Assembly: GCA_002633025.1 (NCBI GenBank)
Contig: NMRB01000170.1
Span: 161,318-225,317 of the forward strand
Direction: 5' to 3'
DNA: 64,000 bases
From: Notospermus geniculatus
Lineage: Eukaryota; Nemertea; Pilidiophora; Heteronemertea; Lineidae
Under the pieces are notes generated by a model. That model searched no databases. It was given only the letters and a program-made list of their open reading frames with translations, and was not told the DNA's origin. The first letter of the stretch is position 1; every line of letters begins with the position of its first letter. Both the position numbers and the translations under genes were made by a program. This document shows, one piece after another, positions 13,515-26,894 of the stretch.

Positions 13515-14755
13515 ACGAATGCATTTTTTTATTAACATATCTGATATTGTGAGTTGTTGCAATGAAGTTATTGCGTCTGTCAAATCTAACAGCAGGATTA
13601 AATTACAGAAATATTCTGACATTGTCCTATTTAGCCCATGATTTATATTGGTCACATTATTTAGTGTTCCATATTCAGATCATGAAGTTCTTCTCCAGAT
13701 ACACATTATTTGAACGATGGACGCTCCTCATTTTCACAGATTATTCTTCCTTGCGTTCTTCCCTTTGTGTCTATCTGTCAAAGGTGGGAATACTGTCGGT
13801 AAGCTGTTCACAACTTTACTAGGCCTTAAAACATTGTTGATGGTGAGCATCTGTTGGGGCACGGAGTGATCTACATTGTGTAAAAGCGTATCAGTACCAA
13901 TCTAGATGCATGCCCAGTTGAAAAACATCAGATTCTTTCTTGTGGCCCCCCAATTATTGCCGTTTTGCAACCTTCTTCCTAATATAGGCTATACAATGTA
14001 TACTTTTTTTGGTCAGTCACACATCTAGTCATTGAAAGGTGTTTTCCGCAACCCTCACGGAGGGAGTTGTTTCCATGGACAGGGACAGCCCATAAAAATG
14101 CTCTGTGCTGCCAAAATTTGTGAACTGTGATATTGAATGACATTCGGACAAGTGGACCAGTATGCAGTTGTTTGGGTGTATTAGGTGATGGAGCGATAGC
14201 CACAACTTCAGCACATGTTGTATGTTCGAAAATCATAATGGGCATTAAATTTCATTCTCATGTTGGTTGCAAACAATGCATTTACGTGTTTTGTTCCTAT
14301 GAAGTTGAAGGCACTTGTAGATCTAGGCACCACGTCAACAGATGTTCCACTTTAATGCGTTTCATTTCTGTGAATGTCTTTGTGTATGTTTGCACCTCTC
14401 TGGGTAAAACAGGACCGCTGCCTCATGCTTCTATAGATGTCTTACCCAGAGAGCTCAGGTTGGATAATCTGTTTCGTTTTTAAGACAGATGACCCCATCA
14501 CTCCACCCCCACCCCACCCCACCCTCCACAGGTGGACGATGATATCAAATGTTGCAATGAAATTAAATTACAACCAAAACATTGTGCTTGATGGAATGAG
14601 ATTGATTTTGGAATTTCCAAGAATCTCTGAATGTGCACTCGGTTTTGGCCAATCCTATATTGAGGGAAGTTCCTGCCTTTTAGTGTAAAGTTGTACATAA
14701 AATGTGAGCGAATCGACCAAGTTGGTGTGAAATAGTGAGTTAATGAAGTGATCAT
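13515..14755. other. Non-coding, nothing recognised
   Basis: Overlapping open stretches at 14127-14483 show no known domain. A CCCCACCCCACCCC pyrimidine-rich run lies near 14508. Confidence 0.5.
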
Positions 14756-15609
14756 TACCAATTTTCTTAATGGTTGGGTTTTTCATTGGAATCATCAAAT
14801 GTAACGAAATCATTTACCAGAATAAGAAACAGCAATTAAACCAGGGTTGTAAATTATGGTCCCCAATCTACTAATGGGGTCAATTAATTCCTGCCATAAT
14901 CTATAAATTGGTGAATTTGATTAGCTTTTGGTTGATCAACTCATGCCTACTTCGTTATTGTAAATTTCACTGAGATTTCAAAAGTGTCCCTTTCCCCTCG
15001 GCCTCACTCGTCAGTTTTTTGCCCAAACCAAAAAAAACCTCAAAAATAAAATATTTCAAAATATAAAGATCACCAAAATCTGAAGAACAGTTTCCATTGC
15101 ATTGTAATTGAGGAGTTCATATAAGAGGATGGAAAGTCATGAAAAACCGTTAATTGGTTGTATAACTGGGACCTTATTCCATTATTGCCATTTTTATACC
15201 AATTTTCTTAATGGTTGGGTTTTTCATTGGAATCATCAAATGTAACGAAATCATTTACCAGAATAAGAAACAGCAATTAAACCAGGGTATAAATTATGGT
15301 CCCCAATCTACTAATGGGGTCAATTAATTCCTGCCATAATCTATAAATTGGTGAATTTGATGAGCTTTTGGTTGATCAAATCATGCCTACTTCGTTATTG
15401 TAAATTTCACTGAGATTTCAAAAGTGTCCCTTTCCCCTCGGCCTCACTCGTCAGTTTTTTGCCCAAACCAAAAAAAACCTCAAAAATAAAATATCAAGAA
15501 CAGTTTCCATTGCATTGTAATTGAGGAGTTGATATAAGAGGATGGAAAGTCATGAAAAACCGTTAATTGGTTGTATAACTGGGACCTTATTCCATTATTG
15601 CCATTTTTA
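14756..15609 (+). repeat. Direct tandem duplication, 441-bp unit, two copies
   Basis: Copy 1 is 14756-15196 and copy 2 is 15197-15609. Both start TACCAATTTTCTTAATGG. Copies are nearly identical apart from a few substitutions and a deletion of about 29 bases in copy 2 after AAAATAAAATAT. Neither copy holds an evident gene. Confidence 0.95.
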
Positions 15610-18600
15610 GAAGATAAATCGATCCTTGATGGCCAACAATGATTTCCTTCCTCAGGTAATTAAGTTTGAATAAAGGAATAATAATTGACCTCGAGAGGAA
15701 GAATTGATGCACTTGGGATTAATATCCTATCCCTGCTACACATTACATGTATTCACGCAAATTCAGGCCTCTATTTTCGTATGTTGGCATCACGATTCTG
15801 ATGCAGTGGAGAATACAATATTCATTCGACTTCGGCTCACTATTTTGCTTTGCAAATGGTGGTTCTGATCACTGCCCTTGTTTTCAAGCTCCACCGTGCA
15901 TTCTCCTGCATGGAATGAGAGTTATACCATGTACAGAACCACCATGGTCCACTTGGTGGAATAGCCATTTATGAAGCTTATGAGTTTGATGACCTGGATG
16001 TACTCTCTGCCCTTTATCTTTTGCCGATGGCACTTACACAGGCTTCTCACCTTTTCATTGAAGCCATGCTCATCATTCTGCATTATTATTAGCTCAGAGA
16101 CAAGTTATTGTTAGCACAGGGACCACTTACTTCTTACCTTTGTTGAAAGAACTAGCTCTTTAGCTGGCCATGCTTCTTCTGTGTGTTGACAGAGGTGAAC
16201 AAGTTTTTTTGGGCTATTGATTTCTCTCTGATTTTACACTCAAATGCTTGAAGACAGGTCCATTCACTACTGGTATACGCCACCACACTAGCCAGTTCTA
16301 CTTCAAATCTTCGAAATGCCCAAACCATTGAAATTCCCACAAAACCAGCACAAGGCAACCAATCTTATTGCCTGGCATTGTGAAAGAGTCCATCATATCT
16401 TTCCATGGGCCTCATGACAATTAGCTTTTAAAACCAACCAATCAAACAGATTGCACAGAGTCATCCGAACCCACTTGACGATGATGATCGCGTGGAAAAA
16501 ACATTGCATTTCGAAGGGAAAAGGACATTTAAGATCCTGCATCAAGAAAATCCATTCTACTGCGTTTGTCGGTTGGGTATTGGGTTTCTTAATGAAGATG
16601 CAGGAGTCGTCTGGGAATATGTCATCCAAAGCCTTTTCATTTGTCTTCTTCGATGGGGATCAAGTTTAAGGCCAGCAGAGAGTCTTGGACATCTGAAGCA
16701 ATATCAAGAAATGGTCCTTCTGTTTGCTTGCCTCATGATGAAGTGTGTATTTGGTGTGAACTGAAGGAAGTCTACAACAGCTTTTGTTGGAAGTATTAAA
16801 TTGAATTCACCGGGGTGCTTTCTTTTAGCTGCATGAAATGATGCAGCCACACTTCTGTCATGTCTTCTCTATTTCCCCATAATGATTCCTATCACATCAT
16901 TTGTTCATATCAACCACTATCTCGCAAATATTTGGTTACCGTACTCTGCTTGATGATACAAATGGCCCAATACTGTACAGCAGTTCAGACGACATTGACA
17001 CATGTTCAGTATTTCAACAAATGCCTGGATTTGAGGGCATTTATTTTCAAAGAGGAAATAGGAACAGCACAGTTGGTGACATTCTGATATGTCCAAACAT
17101 ATTCCATTTGTTTTCCTGTTTTTTCTGAATGTACTTTTTGTTTCCTTTGTACATCAGTAAAACCTTGTATACTACAGGAATTCAACACCTTATCTAACTT
17201 GTGACCCATTCTTTATCTAAGTATTTCTTTTTGAGTTGATTCGCTGCTCAGGTGTTGGTGATATAGGTGTTTGTATTTCAAAGTATCTCATCGCTCTTTA
17301 CCCATTTTGAGAGCTGTAATAGCAAGGTCCAAAAACTGCAATAGCAAGGTCCAAAAACTGCAAGGGTTAAAAAAGATAGCAAAAAGTCTGTTGACAGAAT
17401 CCTGGCCAAGACACCCGGTGGAAAAATGACACAACCTTTGATGTTGATTTGCGGTCCTGCGATTCTCTTGCCCATCAAACCATGGCCCCGTCTTTGAGCA
17501 CTCCATTAACAGCCAATGCACATTTTTTGTATGTTACCAAGTTATATTTTATAGTCTGGTGGTTTTTACCTGCCTTTGGCCACAGGTTTATGTTTGTCGT
17601 ACGAGAGTATTGTGGCTTCTGTACTTATAAGAGAAATTTTCTGGTCTTCTTTGACCATATCTTATGGGTTTGTCAGCATTTTTCACTGAATCAGTCTTTG
17701 GCAAAATATTCTGTTTACTTAGAACAAGTTTGCATCAATGATTGACCGTGCTGATACTAAATGAGTTGGGGACAATTGTCGTGTCATTGTCATCTCTGGG
17801 AAGATTCTGAAGATGCTGAAAATTTCAACATTTAACCAAGTTCTGTATTTCATTGTGGAACACTGACAAAAACTTACTGTAAGGCATTGTGAGGATATGC
17901 CGATTTATTTGTCAGGTAAGTAATCCAGGATGCCCTGTTAAGTGTAGATCCGTATCTTGGAGTAAGCAATCAATTATACATCACTGACAGCAAGGTGGCG
18001 TCAACGTGATAGAAAACGTATCTTCCTTTGGTGGCAGTCATGCAGTTACTTCGCCATGACATGTGGCAATGAGTTTGGCGATGTCAGTGGCAGTGATTGC
18101 CTGGTTTGTTTGCAATAATGATCACCTATTGACTGCCTGTGACGAATAGGCGCCAAATAGTAGTGGTGATGTGACCTGATGGGTATTGTTTGTGTTTTTC
18201 AGTTCATGACTGTGGTTCGAAGATGGTAATTTTGTATCATACTTGGTGGGCACCTTTTTACTTGTTGAAAGTTCCAGTAAGTGAACTAGCAGAAACTCTC
18301 CCTGATTATTTCCAAATTTCCTGATGGAACCATCCTCCCTCTCCAAAGTCAGGCTGACATAAAATTTTCATTCTGCAAAGATTTCTCCAAATCCTGCTCA
18401 TTGGCTTATGCTCGTGTTCAGAATGTTGGCTTTCTCATGAAAGACCACTTACTCTTACAATCTTTCTGAAGGGAACCACTTCTCATGAAAGCATCCATCT
18501 TACCAATTTATATGGCACCAAAAGAAAGATTCGGAGACCTTCATACTGAATACAAGAATTTGGCCATTCTATTACTTATAGCGCTTCACGAGGACTGAAA

Positions 18601-21600
18601 GCTTTACAGGGTTAAAATATCTTGGGAGTTGATGTTCACGATACCTCAAACATGATTTAAAGTTGCGTGACAAATCCTTATCAAACCTGTAAAATTCCAC
18701 CATTTTTTGCTCGCATGTTGTAGAAGGAGGTGATTGGCTTCTGCTGTAAGCTTCCTAGGGTATCTCCTGTAATTGCTTTTACCTGCCAACCCCCTTGCTG
18801 TGTTGGGCTCTCAGTGACAATTTCATGTCATCATCCTTTCTGTGGGTGTCTTCTACACTCCAGTGTATTAACTTAATTAACACCAGGAATTTGTTGGTTG
18901 ACGAAACTTCGTAAATAGCACAGTCATGAAATTGGTGGCAATGTTTTCAAACACAAACATTGTTGTCAAATGATACATATGTCATGCTAATACAGATTTT
19001 CAGTCAAAATCTCAAACATAAGGGACTCCAGCTGATTTCAAATGATTATTTTCCTGTCAAAAGCACATTATACTTACTTTTTCGTCATGAAAATGTCAAT
19101 TTAGGCCTTGTGTGGTTCCACAAAACATGATTTGCAAATCAGATACTCGTAGCAGGTTTTATTCACTGAATTTGCGTCAAGCAAGTACTCGGTGGTACTT
19201 TTCTGGTCATGCCTCAAGCACCCATTCAGAAATCAATTACGTGCTGACAAGTGTACCGCTTCTTATCACCTGAAACACTTGATAGCTAAGAATGACGCAG
19301 CATAAAATCTCTGCAGTGCTGAATGCGGAAATGAACTGATATGTATGTACGGTGTTCCTCTGAGTTCAAGAAGTCCTGAACGAAGGATCTGTGTGCAGTC
19401 AGGCAAGATAACGTGGGATGCGCAGACTGATCAGAACACTCGTTGCTACATGTTCGATAATGATGGTACTTTATCATCTCCCTTGATGTGATGGGGAGAG
19501 GAGCAAAGGATGAGGATGTTATTCAAGATAAAAGCTATGATTTTTGTTGTTGTCCATGGTGCTTCCAAGAATTTGAATGTCTAGTTATCATCTCTAAAGA
19601 GTTGTACTCGTGTATTTGTTGGTTTCTCGTCTTGTTAACAGAAGGTAGGCCTAACTATTGCAGCTTGATGTCGGTAACTTATTGGAATCTAAACAAAACT
19701 AAGTTAAAGTTTCTGGAAGAAAGATATATTTCTGTGTTGTTTACCCAGCATCTGTGTTTTTTGCTCAGATTTAAATATGCACCAGACTATTTTGCAACAC
19801 GAAGTTCAAATTTCGTTGAAAAGGATTTAAAAATGTCTGAGACTTCCATTAGTTTGATGTTATCTCATGTCATTTTGTCAAATTCAGACCCATGCGTTGA
19901 ATCTCTTTCATTAAAATAATTTTGCTTCATTTCAGTTGCCGCTTGAAATTGTCAGACACATTTTCCCATCACCCACCTGCGCTCCTGAAGTCCTGTATCT
20001 TTCTGCATCAATCGCTACAATATTTACGACTGCGTACCTTTCAGGAGCAAAATCATCACCAGGCAAACTGACACTCCTTGCAAAGGTGTAATAAGTGCCA
20101 TAATTCTAGAAAATTAGTTGCATAAAATTTTCAACTTCAACTCAAATGATGAAGTCATTTTAATTGCGTTTCACCTTGTGCTGTGGATTTTAATGAAGTC
20201 GTCCCATTCTGTATTCCAGTGATCGTTTTTATGCTGACAGGAGGTGTGACATTCTGGTGTAATTCTCCATGGCACACCTGTGTCATACCATGCGCATTGA
20301 CAATATTGTCATAATTCGCTAATTTTCAACCTGTCTGGGTACATTTCAGCTCTTAGTTATTCCACATACTGCACGTTCACATACTGTAGGGGTTGCATGT
20401 TTCCCATACATCAAATATTCAGACTCTTTTATGTTCAAAACTGAAATTCAGTATTTCTACTCTCGTTAGGGGGTTACTGGCTGACTGCCTTGATTCCTTG
20501 TACCATAAACCAAGCAATACTGCACCTTATTCTACTTTTCTGAGTAGCCTATATCACAGTTCCAACTGTTAGTCAGGATAGAAGGCAACTCGCTTTGAGA
20601 GCACACTGCAGGTCTTCCTCTCCAAAGTTTCTTTTCCATACCTTGTTATCGCAGGTCCTTTTCAACAAAGTATGAATAAATTTTTCATTTAAATCTTCCC
20701 ACGTCTCTCAATTGGAGAATTCTTTCACCCATTGCCTTTCCATGGTCAAATTAGTGATCTTGGACTTCCTCTCTGTATGAAAATCTACTCAATCGTGGTT
20801 CTGCATATGAGGTAGTTTGATTATCATGTCTTCAATACTGTACCTCTCAGGGTAATGAGAATATGATGCGATGGAGACATTGGGTCAAGGTCCGTGATCC
20901 TCGAAGAAGTGATCGTGCAGAATGAATCAATCTCGGCTACTTGGATATATATTTGACAGTAGAATGAGTGTTTCTGTCTTTCCTGCATACTGGAGGCTGA
21001 TATCTGCTTTATTCACCATTATGCTAGCTGAAGCTAGCTGAAGATTGTCGATACAGTTGGTAGTCGTATTCAGATAAGATTGCCTGTTTATAAGACCAAA
21101 ATAGTCACTTCTGTATTCAAACTATCCTTTGATTACATGGTGAAAATGAGTCAAGGGTTGCAGTAACGAAGGAGAAACCATGTGCTGTTGAAGAAAATGC
21201 AGAAAGATTAAGTTAAAGTGATGGGGCCCAAGTGTCAGTCGCTGTTATATACTAAACTAAATTCCATTCTATCTGTGTTGAAATCGAAATGAAACATCTG
21301 TTTCGAAAGCCTGCATTCTTAATTCTTGCGATTCTCATTCTAATAATGACACCGAGTACCTGTCATTTGCTGCAAGACTTCGCTGCCTCTCAGAATGCTC
21401 ATCTCTGATTGGTCCTTTGCATGATTTTGCTGCCGTTTCTGAGTCAAAAGACTCACCAACTTCCCGATCAAAGTGTGAATTCAATTATGGCGCCGTATCT
21501 CTTGGTATTTCTGCCCGTGTTCGCCGAACTCACAAAGGTACACAGCAATCGCAATTCGGCATCTGAAAGTTCTGGCATAAATTGCACCGTAAAGAACTGC

Positions 21601-23204
21601 AAGCCTTTGATCCATAATTGCTATTGAAAAACCCTATGAATTAACACTTTGTATTAGGCAGAATTTCAAGATGCTTGACGAATCAGGTTCTTTCCCGTTG
21701 ACATTGATCCTGTGTGTTTTCCTCAAATGTTTCTCTCTGTTTGTGTGATCAGAGGATTAATAGGGTGTGAATGTGACGGATGTTATGCTGAAGAAAAATG
21801 ATCGTAATGCAAGGTTTTTCTAAGAAATTTCTAGGCCACGTATCCGTATCCGATTGTGACTTCCTGAAACATTACACATGTTTTCTACTAGTGATTTCAT
21901 TCCGTCAATTGGTTGTAGTTCGACAAATTGGGATAAGTAGCCATTTATTTGGCCCTGACATTCTGCTTTGGGCTTCGCAAATTCTCACATAGGCTCTATT
22001 GAGTTCTAGCACACAGGAATGCCATCGGCAAAATCTGGCCTGACCATATTCTTCAATACATTCTTCTACACAAGCCATTTGTAGTCTTGCAAACAAATTC
22101 ATCACATCCATCCATGATTCCTTGGTCTTGTCGATTTTTCTTTTTGCAGTGATTGACCACATCTACATGAAACACAAGTCAAAATTCTCAGGTCGTTAGC
22201 AATACATCCAAGAAAGACAAGTTTAATGAATCATTATCATTTTTGTTTCTCTGCAATAAGCCTAAGGGCACTCATCGATCGTTAATCTAAATGAAATTAA
22301 TCCATCATGATTCTCATGTCGCTTTCTTTCTCTTTCCTCTAGGTATGTATGATAAAAGAAGTGTTTGATCTCAATAAGGAGTTAGGAAGGAGATTTCACA
22401 GCAAAGACTACCATAGCTCTTTTCGCACAGTTGTGGGTTTCTCTTTCAAATCACAACTGGATTCTTGAATTGATAAAGATACCCTTCAATTTTTTTACAT
22501 AATGTAATTTAATATGTTGAATCAAGATTGGCAGAATTCCTTTACAAAGTTGCTCCTTAAGGAGTGACAGTTAGATGTACTGAATTTTAAAAAAAGTTGA
22601 CATCTCAAAGGCATACCACCAATATGGAAACGAAAGAAATAAAAAGAGTAAGATTTGTAAGTTGACACTATAAGTGCCCTTTATACGAGTAGACCAAAAT
22701 AAGCAATACTTAGAGTAACCCTTTTGGTTGTTCTTACAAGTCAAGATAGGTTGAAGATGGAACTTAAACTTGAAGATGATTTCTGCTATGTCATACCAGA
22801 TATTTGTGCCTTTTGTCTGTGTTTTACCAAATTTGATTGATGGGTTCAAATTTCTTTTTATGAACAAAATTCTCTTTTCCTCGTGCCACTGTCAGATGTT
22901 GAATGAATCATCTATCAAGTTCGAATTGCCATTGAACTTGGCTTCTTCAAAGTCCTTTGGACGTGGCTATTCTAATAGCCCAAAATATTTAAAATAACTA
23001 CAATGTCATAAGGTTTTAAAATTTTGTGGTGTATTACCCACATTTTAGTATAGCTCTTATTGAAGATTTTTCATGGGGAGTTTGACCAATCTCACTGGAA
23101 GTACCGGTATGTGGAAGGATACGTGATGGATACTACCTCGCTTAAGGGCTGGTCACCTCTCTACTGTCCCTTGACCTTAAGCAGCCGAAGTTCATCGTTA
23201 TAAG
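15610..23204. other. Non-coding, no gene recognised
   Basis: Unique-looking sequence. The longest plus-strand open stretch, 143 codons at 19488-19919, is Cys/Phe/Leu-rich, has no domain I know and no clear splice context, and is probably chance. A 22-base unit is repeated at 17323-17360 (aatagcaaggtccaaaaactgc). Confidence 0.45.
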
Positions 23205-23876
23205 ACTGCTCCCTCCATCTCCCTTCACCAATGAATCAACTCGGCCAGATCTTGAGGTATCACAAGAGAAGTCATCAGTCATGTCAGTCAGAGGACCTTG
23301 CCCTGCTTCTAGAACATTTATTATCACTTTTGTCTCGCCAACTGCTTAGTACGATCCATTGACAGTCTCCTCATCTGCAAAAGATTTCAAGCCCAATTAC
23401 ACTGCTCAGAAGTTAGTGGTCCTTTGGGTAGCCGTTCCCAGGCCCCATTGTCAAGGAATACAAGCACAAACGCTGGCCAATTTGTTATGTTCTATGACTA
23501 CAACAAAAGCCATGACAGTTCATGACCATTAAGCTCTGGAATCTGCCATCTTCTACCAAGGCGAAGAAAAGGATGCTGCCTGATGTCCCAGTTGGACGAT
23601 TTTCATCACGTGATGTTTTTTGATGATTCAATTCACACTTGCTGCAATTAGGATTAAAGGAGTCTTAGACTGGATTCTGTGCGAAAAGATGGCTTCTTGT
23701 TGGAGGATCAAGCTCAAGTTCAAACCTTTGGCATTAAATTCTGACTTCTCAAGGAATCCTCTGAAAGCACTCCTGCCGTTTCCATTGTCTTAAGTCCTGG
23801 CGTTACATGTTTAATTCATTTTCTGCTTTGCCCAACTCAGCAGCAGTTTATAAAATGCAGGAAAAGTAAAATTTTG

Positions 23877-24251
23877 TCAATGACACTCCACACAGTGACA
23901 GCAATTTGGCAAAATATTGGCATGTGTCCACATCCAAGCACGTTTGGCATGATGTGAGGGTTGTGCCCTTATGTACAGTATAGGGCCTACTGATATCTGC
24001 TGACAGGAGTGGCAGAAAGAATCCATGTTTATTGTTAGTGAAAAGAGTAATTTGCACCTATCATAGTTGATTCTCAAGTTGTTGGATTCACCTCCAGGGA
24101 GTTTGGCACTGCTTACTCTATTGCCTGGAAAAGTCAGTGCAAAGTCTCTAAACCTTTCATCTGGAATCCTAAAAGTAAACATTCTTTCGTCAGTGCCCCC
24201 ACTGATTGATTGCTCTAAAGTCTGACTCTTAGAAGCACAAATCAAAATCAA
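23877..24251 (-). other. Unidentified minus-strand open stretch, possibly an exon
   Basis: A 124-codon open frame, repeated unchanged at 27375-27749 in copy B. The part DERMFTFRIPDERFRDFAL looks coding-like and ends at a good minus-strand donor (AATAGA then gtaagc). I recognise no family. It could be one exon of an unknown gene or a chance frame. Confidence 0.25.
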
Positions 24252-24979
24252 CAGTAGTAGCAGGTTTCAGTTACATGTACTTTTTGCATGGTGTGAATTT
24301 TGGACTGTTGGAAAATGTCAGAACAGTGTTGGAACAAACTATAACTTTGGGTAGGGGCCTACCGGTATGTTTTAAAGCAGTTTTATGATTATTGTTTTGG
24401 TAAAAGAGCTGTCAGGTGTGATCTAGGACCGGAAAGGGGCCAAATCTGACCACATTGGGCCTGTACCTTGAAATTTTGAATATGCCTTAAATTTGATGAC
24501 ACATCAGTTGAATGAATTGTAACTGGGTTGAAGCACTAAAAGGGATCGCATGTCTAAATCATTCCATGATTTTCTCCTTCCGAATTGATTATGATGTTGC
24601 CCCCCGGTCTTGTTAATTCAAAATCAAATCAAGTTGTCCGGGAAATACACATTAGTGTGATGAAAGTGAGCTAAATGTGTGGTCAGACTGATTCATGGGA
24701 AGGGTTCCTTTTGGGATTTCCAAAGGAAATGTGGCTCTCCCCAGACTAACGAGACTTTTCTGAAAGCAGCTGAATGACCATGAGACTAGCTTGATGTGAT
24801 GGTGCATGGGATGTCTGATCATACACAAGAGTGTGGGTAAAATGATTGACAAGACATAAAAGGGCTGTCCCTGCCGGTCCAGGTTTCTGCAAGACTTCTT
24901 TGGAACAACATTGGAACATTTTAGAATGGGTATGGCCACATTTGAAATTAGGCCCTTATCCAAAATAAAGTAGTTAAGC

Positions 24980-25155
24980 CAGGAACGGATCCAGGATTTC
25001 GGGAAAGAGGGGGCGCACTGTGCTAGAAACATTGAAATCTGCGGTGAATTTCAATGATTTGCTCCAAATTTCAGAATTTCATGGTTGATTTTAAAGATTT
25101 TTGGGCCGAAAGGGGGGGGCATGTGGCGGGTGCGCCCCCCTTGGATCCGCGCCTG
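24980..25155 (+). mobile_element. 176-bp MITE with GGATCC-bearing terminal inverted repeats
   Basis: Ends CAGGAACGGATCCAGG and, inverted, CAGGCGCGGATCCAAGG, followed inwards by G-rich runs. Flanked by TAAGC on both sides (24975-24979 and 25156-25160), read as a 5-bp target duplication. It is non-autonomous, since nothing coding fits. The superfamily is not certain. Confidence 0.75.
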
Positions 25156-25893
25156 TAAGCAGCCTGGTGCCTGCCTCTCCTGGACCTTACCACTAGTTGT
25201 CTTCCCCGCTCATCAGATCAAGACACGGTGTAGATTATGGATCAGCAGTAGTAACAATAGTAGGAAGCAGATGTCTTCAAGGTCACGCATATACTGTATT
25301 GATTAAGACCTTGCAAAAGACAAAATAATGACAGCGGAGTGTGAGTTTCTGCAGTACTTATGGATTTTGATAAATACGAATTCCAACCGCAAATGAATCA
25401 CCGTGACACTACATGTCAGCTGATGTGATCACGCCATCCCATTTCTGATGTGATGCTGCAAAAGTTAACGACAACAAAATTGAACTTGTCATGTTATTAA
25501 TTTTCCAGGCTTGAAATTTGTTTAGGAAGTTTAATTGTAATGAAATGATTGCCCAACCCCATGCTTGGTTGTAACGTTAGATGCCCAAACTCGATTTGAA
25601 ATTGACAGCGTGATTTTCAATGCCCTGAGCCGTGATTTAATTGCAGAATAATTAAGAATCGATTTCTCCACTCCTTTAATGATGTTCTGCTGGAAAAACC
25701 CCTCCCTCAATTCCATCAACACTCCTCCAAAATTTCATTGATTTTTCTCCGAACTTTGATGATAAAAATTTTGCCATCCAATTCAATTATACTACTCTAG
25801 CAATTCATTTCTGTCTGGAACCAAAATTTCTGAAAGGTTTGTAGGATGGATTGTCTTGCATTATTGACATTAATTCTCCTTGACCCCACTTCN

Positions 25894-26702
25894 NNNNNNN
25901 NNNNNNNNNNNNNNNNNNNNNNNNNNNNNNNNNNNNNNNNNNNNNNNNNNNNNNNNNNNNNNNNNNNNNNNNNNNNNNNNNNNNNNNNNNNNNNNNNNNN
26001 NNNNNNNNNNNNNNNNNNNNNNNNNNNNNNNNNNNNNNNNNNNNNNNNNNNNNNNNNNNNNNNNNNNNNNNNNNNNNNNNNNNNNNNNNNNNNNNNNNNN
26101 NNNNNNNNNNNNNNNNNNNNNNNNNNNNNNNNNNNNNNNNNNNNNNNNNNNNNNNNNNNNNNNNNNNNNNNNNNNNNNNNNNNNNNNNNNNNNNNNNNNN
26201 NNNNNNNNNNNNNNNNNNNNNNNNNNNNNNNNNNNNNNNNNNNNNNNNNNNNNNNNNNNNNNNNNNNNNNNNNNNNNNNNNNNNNNNNNNNNNNNNNNNN
26301 NNNNNNNNNNNNNNNNNNNNNNNNNNNNNNNNNNNNNNNNNNNNNNNNNNNNNNNNNNNNNNNNNNNNNNNNNNNNNNNNNNNNNNNNNNNNNNNNNNNN
26401 NNNNNNNNNNNNNNNNNNNNNNNNNNNNNNNNNNNNNNNNNNNNNNNNNNNNNNNNNNNNNNNNNNNNNNNNNNNNNNNNNNNNNNNNNNNNNNNNNNNN
26501 NNNNNNNNNNNNNNNNNNNNNNNNNNNNNNNNNNNNNNNNNNNNNNNNNNNNNNNNNNNNNNNNNNNNNNNNNNNNNNNNNNNNNNNNNNNNNNNNNNNN
26601 NNNNNNNNNNNNNNNNNNNNNNNNNNNNNNNNNNNNNNNNNNNNNNNNNNNNNNNNNNNNNNNNNNNNNNNNNNNNNNNNNNNNNNNNNNNNNNNNNNNN
26701 NN
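25894..26702. other. Assembly gap of 809 N
   Basis: A run of unknown bases. Any reading that crosses it is meaningless. Confidence 1.
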
Positions 26703-26894
26703 ACTGCTCCCTCCATCTCCCTTCACCAATGAATCAACTCGGCCAGATCTTGAGGTATCACAAGAGAAGTCATCAGTCATGTCAGTCAAAGGACCTTGCC
26801 CTGCTTCTAGAACATTTATTATCACTTTTGTCTCGCCAACTGCGTAGTACGATCCATTGACAGTCTCCTCATCTGCAAAAGATTTCAAGCCCAA
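26703..26894 (-). other. Unidentified minus-strand open stretch with an allelic stop
   Basis: Begins at an ATG after the pyrimidine-rich cttttgcag region and includes DEETVNGSYYAVGETKVIIN. In copy A (23142-23396) the TAC codon at 26844-26846 is TAA (23346-23348), so the frame is broken there. This argues against an essential exon. No family recognised. Confidence 0.2.

Larger units (their letters stand above)
23205..25893. repeat. Copy A of a 2.7-kb duplicated block, left of the N gap
   Basis: About 99 percent identical by eye to 26703-29357. Copy A runs right up to the gap. It differs by scattered single bases and by about 40 extra bases near 24983-25024 that belong to the left end of a small transposon. 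Confidence 0.95.

Noticed and set aside
19488-19919. 143-codon plus-strand open frame
   Set aside because: No domain, odd Cys/Phe-rich composition, no splice or promoter context. In 64 kb of AT-rich DNA such a frame can arise by chance.
24652-25032. 126-codon minus-strand frame
   Set aside because: It overlaps the left end of the MITE and is changed in the other copy of the block, so it is not conserved coding.
25797-26894. Long open frames of 300-365 codons on both strands
   Set aside because: They cross the 809-base run of N and exist only because unknown bases contain no stop.
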